Part shown: one piece after another, positions 1 through 7,004 of the stretch
Numbering within the stretch: the stretch's first letter is position 1
Layout of the letters: each line of letters begins with the position of its first letter
Origin: Bryobacterales bacterium
GTDB lineage: Bacteria; Acidobacteriota; Terriglobia; Bryobacterales; Bryobacteraceae
Length of the DNA: 11,538 nucleotides
Assembly: GCA_020853155.1 (NCBI GenBank)
Contig: JADYZL010000042.1
Span: 1-11,538 of the forward strand
Reading direction: 5' to 3'
Program-made: the position numbers and the translations under genes
Notes under the pieces: generated by a model
The model's input: the letters and a program-made list of their open reading frames with translations, nothing else
What the model was told of the DNA's origin: nothing
Databases searched by the model: none

Positions 1-3000
1 CAGGTCCGCTCCGTACTGCTCCACCAGCTTCAGACCGAAGCCGGGCACCTGCAGCAACTCATTCAGAGACTGCGGCCGCACCTCGGCGAGGGCATGGAGG
101 GTCTTGTCGCTGAAGATGCGGAACGCGGGCACCTTCTTACGCTTCGCCTGCGCCATCCGCCATGCCTTCAATGCCTGCCCTAGCGCCTCTTCGCCGCCGC
201 CTTCCGCCGCCGCTTGCTTGCGGGAGCGCTTCGCGGAAGCGGGGGCATCCGCTGTCTTGGGCTCCGCCTTCGCGAGCTTCGCTTTCGCGGCCGCGCGCGC
301 GCGCTTCCTTGCGGGGCGTTCCGTCCGTTGCACCTCCTCGCGGATCACCATCCCGAGCGCTTCCCCCGGTTGCACGGTCCTACCCTCGTGGGTGAGCGAC
401 GCTTTGCGAAAGCGAATTTCCCTCCCATCGGCGGTGAACGTAGCGTCGCGCACCTCCAGCCATCCGGCAGCCGCCATCGCATGCAGCAATTGCTCGAAGG
501 CATCGCGATCCGCGGCAGCCATCATCGGCAGCCGCTCAGATACGGCGCTGTGCAGCCGCCCCGTGGACATGCCCTCATTGCGTTTCAACAGGTCGATCAC
601 CGTGAAGGCAACCTCGTTCTCGGCTTCGGTGGCGGCGCGCACCGTTTGCGCCTCGCACTTCTCCGGGGCGCAGAAATCGCAAAGACCGCAGGCGCGCTTG
701 GAGCCCTCCTGGTCGCCGAAATGCGCCACCAGCGCCTGCATGCGGCAGCGCGTGGTTTCGGCGAACTGGATCATCCGGTCGAGCTGCGCCCGCTTCTGCG
801 CGCCCTGATGCGCGTAAGGGTCGCGCCACCCTTCCTCGCCGAGGGAAACGTTCTCCGCGAAATCGACGATAGCCCCACCGTGAATCCAAAGCTTTTCGAG
901 GGCTTTGTCGAAGGCTTCCTCCTCCATGCCGATGGCGCGCTGAAGGTCTTCCTTGGGCTGCGGTTCGGCTCGCAGGGCACGGAAGATCCGTTCGAGCACG
1001 GAGGCGTCGGGATAGTCCCGGTCAAAGAAGAAGTTGTGCGTGTGACGGTCCGCGTAGGAGTGCATCAGAACTGCGCGGGAGGGCAGCCCATCCCGCCCTG
1101 CGCGCCCCACTTCCTGGTAATAACCTTCCACGCTGCCCGGCATGGCCGTGTGGATCACCGTGCGGATATCCGGCTTGTCGATGCCCATTCCGAAGGCGAT
1201 CGTCGCCACGATCACCTCGAGTTCGCCCCCAAGAAAGCCTTCCTGCACCCGATGGCGGATCGCGGCGCTTAGCCCGGCGTGGTAGGAGTCGCACGGGATC
1301 GCGGAGCGCAGTTCCGCGGCCAGCGCATCCGCCTGTTTGCGGGTGGGCGCATAGACAATGGCCGGGCGGCGCTCTTCGTCGGCGAGCAACTGCTCCACCA
1401 GGCGCGTCCGCTCGCCGGGAGCGGCTTCCACCACCTCGATCGCGATGTTCTCACGCCGGAAACCCTGGATGAACCGGCCGCCGGGAGCCAGCCCGAGCCG
1501 CTCCGCGATATCGTCCTGCACAATGGGCGTAGCGGTGGCCGTCAACGCGATCACCGGCGAGGGCCGCAGAGCGGGCAGATGCTGGCCGAACGTGCGGTAA
1601 TCGGGGCGAAAATCGTGGCCCCACTGCGAGATGCAGTGCGCTTCATCCACCGCGATCAGCGCGGGCTTTCGCTTGCCGAGCATCTCCGCGAATCCGGGAA
1701 CGCGGAAGCGCTCCGGCGCGACGAACAAGAACTGCAAATTCCCGGCCAGATATTCGACGCAGGCCGCCCGGGAAGCCGCCCGGTCCCGCCCCGAATGGAT
1801 TCGCTCCACCGCGAAACCAAGCGCCTTGAGCTTCGCCACCTGATCTTCCATCAGGGCAATCAGAGGGCTGATCACCAGCGTGGCGCCCCCTCCGCTGCCT
1901 GCGTGCTTCGCGAGCCCCGGCAGTTGGTAGCACAACGATTTGCCCGCGCCCGTGGGCATCACGAGCAGCACATCTTTCCCTCCCACCACCGCTTCACAGA
2001 CTTCGCGCTGCACCGGGCGAAACTCGGCAAACCCGAACGCCGCGTGCAGCAAATCCTCGAGGTTGCCGGCATGCGCGGAAAAGTCTCGCCGTTCCGGATT
2101 CGCGATTGCGCCGGCGGCCGTGGGGGAAGGGGTCGCCGCGCGAGGCTGTCCGCTCCGCGCGATAGCTTCCGTCCGGTCCGCCTGACGGACGCCCGTCGCG
2201 GGCTGCTCGCCCGCCTTGCCCACCACCTCCCGCACGTACCGTTCGATGTCATCGAGGAACGCGGGCAGCGTCGCTTCCCCCCGCTCGATGCGCTTCAGAT
2301 AGGCTTCCCATTGGCCGGTCATCGCCGGGCTTTTCACCTCTTCGTGAACTACTTCGATCAGGTGAATGCCCTTATCCGTGGCGGCGAGCATCTTCCCCTG
2401 TCGTTCGATAAACCCCCGTTTCAGCAGCGTCTCGATGATGGATGCGCGCGTGGCCGGCGTGCCGAGGCCGGTATCCTTCATCGCGTCCGAAAGCTCTTTC
2501 TCGTCGAGCGTCTTTCCGGCGGTTTGCATCGCTGTGAGCAGGGTGGCTTCGGTGAAACGCTTCGGCGGGCGCGTCTTCTTGCGGAGCGCCTCGGCCCCGA
2601 GCACATCCTGCGCCTGATCCGGCTCGAGACCGGGCGGCAGCATCTGCCCCGTATCCTCTACCACCTCGGCATCCGCGGCGCCAGCCTTCTCCGCCTTGCC
2701 CGCTTTCTTCTTCCCACCCGCCTCGGAGCTTCCACGCAAGACGATATCGAGCACCTTCCAGCCCATTTGCCGGACCGCCGTGCCGCTAGCATGGTACAAA
2801 TCCTCAATACCGGGATTCGTAATGCGCGTAATCACGGTGGTGACATCCGTAATGTAGTCCTCGTGCCACGCGGAGAGCAGCCTGCGGCACACCAGATCGT
2901 AGATCCGCGCTTCGTCTTCGTTCAGCGAGACGCGCGTGGCGGAACTGGCCGTGGGGATGATCGCGTGGTGATCGGTGATCTTGCTATCGTCCACGAAGCG

Positions 3001-4251
3001 CTTGCCAAGCGGCTTGCCACCGGAGCCTTCCGCGACCATTCCCGCATAGCGCGGAGCAATAGCCACTACTACCTTCGGCAAGGCTTCCGCCACCGTCTGC
3101 GAAAGGTGCCGGCTATCCGTGCGGGGGTAGCTGAGCAGCTTGTGCCGCTCATAAAGCGCCTGCGCCACGTCGAGTGTCTGCTGCGCGCTAAAGCCATAGA
3201 GCCGGTTCGCGTGCCGCTGGAGTTCCGTCAGATCGTAGAAACCGGGTGGCGCCATCCGTTTGGACTCGCGCTGGATATCGACGATCCGCGCCTCCCCTTC
3301 GAGCGCCCGTGCCGCAATCGCCTCCGCCTCCTTGCGATCCGCGATGCGCATGGATTGCTGGAGCGATTCCTTCCGGTCCGAATCGCCATCTTCCGGCTTT
3401 CGCGCATCCGCCTCCCCTGCGCCCGCATCGCCCTCGATGGCCGCATTCGCCGGTTTGAACCACGTGCCCTGGTACCGCGGGCGCGCTTCATCGCCGGTCC
3501 CGGCAGCCTCTTTCGGAGAGAAGGTCGCAAGCACTTCGAAGTAGTCTGCCGCGACAAACGCGCGGACGGTAAGTTCGCGCTCCACCAGCATGGCGAGCGT
3601 GGGCGTCTGCACGCGGCCCACGGAGAGATCTTCGTCGTAGGCGAGGGAGTAGGCGCGTGAGAGATTCAGCCCCACCAGCCAGTCTGCCCGGCTGCGGCCG
3701 CGCGCTGCGCTGCCCAGCCCATCGAACGCTTCCCCGCTCTTCAAGTCGCGGAAGCCCTGTTTGATTGCATCCGCGGTCAGAGACGAGATCCACAGCCGGT
3801 CCACCGGTTTCGCGCAGGCAGCCGCTTCGTAAATGTAGCGAAAGATCAGCTCTCCCTCGCGCCCGGCGTCCGTGGCGCATACCACGCGCGCCACTTTCGG
3901 CGAGGTCATGATCCGCCGGACTACCTCAAACTGGTCGCGCGTCTTCTCGTAGGTGACGAGCGGCCACTCCGACGGAATCATCGGCAAGGTATTCCGCCGC
4001 CAGGCCTTCCATTCCGGGCGCATCTCATGCGGCTGCGCCAGGGCAACCAAATGGCCGATCGCCCAAGTGACGATGTATCCCCCACCGTGCAGGAACCCAT
4101 CCCCCTTCTGGGTCGCGCCGAGCACGCGCGCGAGATCCCGGGCAACGGAGGGCTTCTCCGCAACCACGGCAATACTGGTGGAGGTCTCAATCGGAGGGGT
4201 AGAGGAGGCAGAGGTGGATGAAGCCGGCACAGACCACTCCATTTTACCCAT
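1..4251 (-). CDS. Topoisomerase III - RecQ helicase fusion protein (C-terminus cut by window edge)
   Basis: One minus-strand frame, with no stop over 1417 codons, encodes a type IA topoisomerase followed by a RecQ helicase. Topoisomerase part (about 1-680): a TOPRIM fold with AEKPS (catalytic Glu32) and DAGREGE (128-134), GRVQTPT (212-218), active-site Tyr375 in SYPRTDSR, DHHAIIPT (427-434) and TPATRA (598-603). Family knowledge: Tyr forms the 5'-phosphotyrosine during single-strand passage. A linker of about 55 residues follows. RecQ part: FRPVQ near 748, Walker A MPTGAGKS with Lys771, DEAH 869-872, ALTATATP, motif VI QEVGRAGRDG (1046-1055), a four-Cys zinc site (C1169, C1188, C1191, C1194), an RQC-like stretch, an Ala/Lys/Arg-rich spacer (about 1305-1350) and the start of HRDC (from about 1360; NELLQVPGFG). 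All key catalytic residues are present, so both halves look active. The start is uncertain: ATG at 4251 or ATG three codons later (4242); neither has a well-placed Shine-Dalgarno. It is divergent from lipA. Likely role: DNA repair and decatenation. Confidence 0.93.
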   Translation of the reverse strand, partial: MGKMEWSVPASSTSASSTPPIETSTSIAVVAEKPSVARDLARVLGATQKGDGFLHGGGYIVTWAIGHLVALAQPHEMRPEWKAWRRNTLPMIPSEWPLVTYEKTRDQFEVVRRIMTSPKVARVVCATDAGREGELIFRYIYEAAACAKPVDRLWISSLTADAIKQGFRDLKSGEAFDGLGSAARGRSRADWLVGLNLSRAYSLAYDEDLSVGRVQTPTLAMLVERELTVRAFVAADYFEVLATFSPKEAAGTGDEARPRYQGTWFKPANAAIEGDAGAGEADARKPEDGDSDRKESLQQSMRIADRKEAEAIAARALEGEARIVDIQRESKRMAPPGFYDLTELQRHANRLYGFSAQQTLDVAQALYERHKLLSYPRTDSRHLSQTVAEALPKVVVAIAPRYAGMVAEGSGGKPLGKRFVDDSKITDHHAIIPTASSATRVSLNEDEARIYDLVCRRLLSAWHEDYITDVTTVITRITNPGIEDLYHASGTAVRQMGWKVLDIVLRGSSEAGGKKKAGKAEKAGAADAEVVEDTGQMLPPGLEPDQAQDVLGAEALRKKTRPPKRFTEATLLTAMQTAGKTLDEKELSDAMKDTGLGTPATRASIIETLLKRGFIERQGKMLAATDKGIHLIEVVHEEVKSPAMTGQWEAYLKRIERGEATLPAFLDDIERYVREVVGKAGEQPATGVRQADRTEAIARSGQPRAATPSPTAAGAIANPERRDFSAHAGNLEDLLHAAFGFAEFRPVQREVCEAVVGGKDVLLVMPTGAGKSLCYQLPGLAKHAGSGGGATLVISPLIALMEDQVAKLKALGFAVERIHSGRDRAASRAACVEYLAGNLQFLFVAPERFRVPGFAEMLGKRKPALIAVDEAHCISQWGHDFRPDYRTFGQHLPALRPSPVIALTATATPIVQDDIAERLGLAPGGRFIQGFRRENIAIEVVEAAPGERTRLVEQLLADEERRPAIVYAPTRKQADALAAELRSAIPCDSYHAGLSAAIRHRVQEGFLGGELEVIVATIAFGMGIDKPDIRTVIHTAMPGSVEGYYQEVGRAGRDGLPSRAVLMHSYADRHTHNFFFDRDYPDASVLERIFRALRAEPQPKEDLQRAIGMEEEAFDKALEKLWIHGGAIVDFAENVSLGEEGWRDPYAHQGAQKRAQLDRMIQFAETTRCRMQALVAHFGDQEGSKRACGLCDFCAPEKCEAQTVRAATEAENEVAFTVIDLLKRNEGMSTGRLHSAVSERLPMMAAADRDAFEQLLHAMAAAGWLEVRDATFTADGREIRFRKASLTHEGRTVQPGEALGMVIREEVQRTERPARKRARAAAKAKLAKAEPKTADAPASAKRSRKQAAAEGGGEEALGQALKAWRMAQAKRKKVPAFRIFSDKTLHALAEVRPQSLNELLQVPGFGLKLVEQYGADL

Positions 4252-4342
4252 GGCCTCTCGCGGTGACGAATCGCGGCCGCAGCGCAGCGCCTTGTGGGAG
4301 AATGAGACGGCGGCCCGCGAAGGTCGCATCCGGATTCCGATC
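4252..4342. promoter_or_regulatory. Divergent intergenic region between topoisomerase-helicase gene and lipA
   Basis: About 91 bp separates the two divergent coding starts. On the plus strand GAGAAT at 4298-4303 (4 of 6 matches to TATAAT) would give a leader of about 33 nt to the GTG start of lipA, but no convincing -35 is visible. On the minus strand CATTCT, in almost the same place, is an equally weak -10. The promoters are therefore guesses; only the divergent arrangement is firm. A plus-strand ATG at 4250 is in frame with lipA and shares the palindrome CATG with the minus-strand start. Confidence 0.35.
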
Positions 4343-5308
4343 GTGAGCGAACCCCTCATCCAAATTACCCTCTCCGCGGCGCTGACTCCCGCCGCCGGCT
4401 TCCTCCCGGAGGACGAGGCGCCCGCGCGCTCCCCCCGCCTGCCGGCGTGGCTGCGCAAGGGAGCTACCCATTTCGAATCCGTGGATTCGCTCAAGCGCGG
4501 CCTGCGCGGGCGGCGCTTGCACACCGTCTGCGAATCGGCGCGATGCCCGAATCTGCATGAGTGCTTCCACCGGGGCACGGCGACGTTCATGATCCTGGGC
4601 AACCTGTGCACCAGGGGCTGCTCGTTCTGCTCCGTCCCGAAGGCGAATCCGGCGAAAACGGAGATGCCCATCGACCCTCAGGAGCCGCGCAACGTGGCCG
4701 AAATGGCCGCTTCCATGGGGCTTCGCTATGTGGTGATCACGAGCGTCAACCGCGACGACCTCTGGGACGGCGGCTCCACGCACTTCGCCGAGACGGTGCA
4801 CGAAGTGCGGCGCGCGCTTCCCCGTGCCCGGATCGAGGTGCTCACCCCGGACTTTTGCGGCGATACGGAGGCCGTGGCGCGCGTGCTGGATGCAGGCCCG
4901 GACGTCTTCAACCACAACATGGAAACCGTGCCCCGCCTCTACCGGAAGGTGCGCCCACAGGCGGACTACCGGCAATCGCTCGACGTGCTCCGCTTCGCGC
5001 ATGAGCACCGCCCGGATGTGCTCACGAAATCCGGCTTTATGGTGGGCCTTGGAGAGACCCCGGAAGAAGCCCGGCAATTGCTGCGGGATCTGCGCGCGCA
5101 CGATGTAGACGTGGCCACCATCGGCCAGTATCTGCAACCCACGCGAAGGAACCGCCCGGTGAGCGAATACGTGACGCCGGAGCAGTTTGACGCCTATCGG
5201 GATTTCGGGCTCAGCCTCGGATTCCGGATGGTGTTCAGCGGACCGCTCGTGCGCAGTTCGTATATGGCGGATGACGTGAACCTGCGGGCGCGGGAGGCTC
5301 GCGGGTGA
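4343..5308 (+). CDS. lipA: Lipoyl synthase LipA (radical SAM)
   Basis: LipA inserts two sulfur atoms into octanoyl groups carried on lipoyl-domain proteins (pyruvate and 2-oxoglutarate dehydrogenases, GcvH) in the cytoplasm. Two iron-sulfur clusters are readable. The auxiliary-cluster motif is C63-x4-C68-x5-C74 (CESARCPNLHEC), and the radical SAM motif is C89-x3-C93-x2-C96 (CTRGCSFC). The C-terminal RSSY (304-307), whose Ser ligates the auxiliary cluster in the family, is present. The GTG at 4343 gives 321 residues, the same as E. coli LipA. The frame is open far upstream, but that stretch is antisense to the topoisomerase gene. An in-frame ATG at 4250 would add 31 residues not expected in the family. 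Shine-Dalgarno support is weak for either start. The stop overlaps the next gene's start. No lipB or lplA is in the window. Confidence 0.95.
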   Translation: MSEPLIQITLSAALTPAAGFLPEDEAPARSPRLPAWLRKGATHFESVDSLKRGLRGRRLHTVCESARCPNLHECFHRGTATFMILGNLCTRGCSFCSVPKANPAKTEMPIDPQEPRNVAEMAASMGLRYVVITSVNRDDLWDGGSTHFAETVHEVRRALPRARIEVLTPDFCGDTEAVARVLDAGPDVFNHNMETVPRLYRKVRPQADYRQSLDVLRFAHEHRPDVLTKSGFMVGLGETPEEARQLLRDLRAHDVDVATIGQYLQPTRRNRPVSEYVTPEQFDAYRDFGLSLGFRMVFSGPLVRSSYMADDVNLRAREARG

Positions 5309-6807
5309 AGACCGCGGAGCAGGCTCCCCCCACCTGGCGGCGGAAGCTGCCCGCACCCCTGGCGCTGCTCAGCGGCTTGCTGCTGGTGCTCACGTTCCCG
5401 GATGCCGATCTCACCTATCTCGCCCCTTTCGCACTAGCCCCGCTGCTCTATGCCGTCACCGTGGTGACACGTGCGATTCCGCGCTTCTTTCTGGGCTGGA
5501 TCTGCGGCATCGTTTATTGGCTGGGCGCTTGCTATTGGATCCAGTTCACGCTTGCCAACTATGGCGATCTGAACCTGGGCCTGAGCATGCTGGCCCTGGC
5601 GCTTTTCGCGATGATCAAAGCGCTGCACATGGCGGTGTTCGGCTTGGCCGCCGGATACCTGATGCAGCGCTGGTGGGCGATTCCCGCCACGGCTGCGGCG
5701 TGGGTGGCCATTGAGCGCACGCACGGCCCCCTGGGCTTTGCCTGGCAAGCGCTTGGCAATGCCGGCATCGACATGAGCCTGCTCCTGCGCCTAGCGCCGA
5801 TTGTGGGCGTATATGGGCTCTCCTTCGCCTTCGTGATGATGAGCGCCGCCCTGGTTCTGGTGGCGCTGCGGCGGCCTCGCAAACAGCTCGCCTGGATGCT
5901 CGTGTTCCCGCTGCTCTACCTGCTGCCGGCGATGCCGGAACACGAAGAAGGCCGCCATCAGGCGCTGCTCGTCCAGCCGAATGTGAACGACCGCGATTCG
6001 TGGACCTACGACGAGGTCCGCGCGATGCAGAACCGCATTTTCTCGCTCTCTACCGCCGGACTGCGGGTGCTCGACAAGCGCGAGGAGCCGCTGGTGATCT
6101 GGCCCGAACTCCCCGCGCCGGTGCCCTATTATGCCGACGCGGAGTTCCGCGAACGAACGCACCAGTTCGCCAGGGAACAGAAGGTCTGGTTCCTCTTCGG
6201 CACGGTGGGTTATACGCCCCAGCGTGAACCGAAGAACTCTGCCGTGCTCATCAATCCCCAGGGAGAATTTGTCGATCGCTACGACAAGACCTTTCTGGTG
6301 CCCTTCGGCGAGTACGTGCCCCCTTTCTTTGAATGGGTAGGCAAGGTGAGCAATGAGACCGGGAACTTTGTGCCGGGCAACCGCACGGTGGTGTTCCCGA
6401 TGCGGGCGTACAAGATGAGCGCCATCATCTGCTATGAATCCGCCTTTCCGCATCTGGTCCGCCGGTTTCCCGATGCGGGTGCGGAAGTGCTCGCGAACCT
6501 CTCCTACGACGGCTATTTCGGCAACCTTTCCGCGCGCCGCCAGCACTTGAACCTGGTGCGTATGCGCGCGGCGGAAAACCGGCGCTGGATTCTGCGCGCC
6601 ACGAGCGACGGCATCACGGTGAACGTAGACCCCGCCGGGAGGATCGTCGATTCCCTGCCCCAGGGTTTCGCCGCTGCGATGCCCGCCCAATTCAACTACA
6701 TCGAGGAGAAGACGCTCTACACCCGCTATGGGGATTGGTTCTGCCTGCTGTGCGCGGCGATCGCGCTGGCCGCGCTCGCCCCCGGCTTACGCCGCTCGGC
6801 CCGCTGA
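5305..6807 (+). CDS. lnt: Apolipoprotein N-acyltransferase Lnt
   Basis: Lnt N-acylates the diacylglyceryl-cysteine of apolipoproteins at the periplasmic face of the inner membrane, the last step of lipoprotein maturation in diderms. The N-terminal half holds about seven hydrophobic segments (roughly 17-31, 38-56, 61-80, 92-120, 124-140, 158-187, 194-210). A nitrilase-like domain follows (about 218-470) with the triad Glu268 (IWPEL), Lys328 (YDKTF) and Cys376 (ICYES), and then a last membrane segment (about 478-495). At 500 residues it matches the family size (E. coli 512). The GTG start overlaps the lipA stop by 4 nt (GTGA) and has GGGAGG at 5292-5297 with 7-nt spacing, so translational coupling is likely. 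Oddity: the usual NDxWFG segment after the active-site Cys reads YDGYFG here. Confidence 0.94.
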   Translation: MKTAEQAPPTWRRKLPAPLALLSGLLLVLTFPDADLTYLAPFALAPLLYAVTVVTRAIPRFFLGWICGIVYWLGACYWIQFTLANYGDLNLGLSMLALALFAMIKALHMAVFGLAAGYLMQRWWAIPATAAAWVAIERTHGPLGFAWQALGNAGIDMSLLLRLAPIVGVYGLSFAFVMMSAALVLVALRRPRKQLAWMLVFPLLYLLPAMPEHEEGRHQALLVQPNVNDRDSWTYDEVRAMQNRIFSLSTAGLRVLDKREEPLVIWPELPAPVPYYADAEFRERTHQFAREQKVWFLFGTVGYTPQREPKNSAVLINPQGEFVDRYDKTFLVPFGEYVPPFFEWVGKVSNETGNFVPGNRTVVFPMRAYKMSAIICYESAFPHLVRRFPDAGAEVLANLSYDGYFGNLSARRQHLNLVRMRAAENRRWILRATSDGITVNVDPAGRIVDSLPQGFAAAMPAQFNYIEEKTLYTRYGDWFCLLCAAIALAALAPGLRRSAR

Positions 6808-7004
6808 TTGGCGAAGCCACCCCGGCCAAGCCGGAGAGGCCTCGAAGCCGCCCGCCGGATCGGCCAAAAGGCAATCGGGTTTCCGTTGTGTTATCGTTTC
6901 TTTCTGGTGGATTTGCATTCGGATTTTACGCTTCATGCCCCCGCATACGGTTGCCCTCGCGCGGCACTTCCAACTTCCCGCAATCCACGGGCCCAGGAGA
7001 ACGC
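6808..7004 (+). promoter_or_regulatory. Intergenic region and probable extended -10 promoter of the permease
   Basis: The 197-bp gap holds TGTTATCGT at 6889-6897, an extended -10 (TG-n-TATCGT) inside a 31-bp box (6877-6907) nearly repeated ahead of the tRNA gene (8526-8556). No clear -35 is visible, as expected for extended -10 promoters. Transcription would start near 6904, leaving a leader of about 100 nt. A short CCGGC-CAA-GCCGG hairpin at 6822-6834 just after lnt has no T-run, so it is not a convincing terminator. Confidence 0.5.

Noticed and set aside
240..305. Suspected frameshift in the CG-alternating tract before HRDC
   Set aside because: A careful re-read of the reverse complement keeps the frame open into a good HRDC sequence; the first impression was a copying error.
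214..1272. 352-codon plus-strand frame
   Set aside because: Antisense shadow of the RecQ part; Arg/His-rich translation with no motif.
1279..3660. 793-codon open frame on the plus strand
   Set aside because: It is antisense to the topoisomerase-helicase gene in exactly the complementary codon phase, where high GC at third positions removes stops. No domain is recognisable and it crosses two domains of a clear gene.
3953..4342. N-terminal extension of LipA to position 3953
   Set aside because: This part lies opposite the TOPRIM coding sequence and has no similarity to LipA; the family length matches the GTG at 4343.
4244..5356. 370-codon minus-strand frame opposite lipA
   Set aside because: Shadow of lipA; His/Arg-rich with no recognisable domain.
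5791..6690. 299-codon minus-strand frame opposite lnt
   Set aside because: Antisense to a clear Lnt nitrilase domain; no motif.
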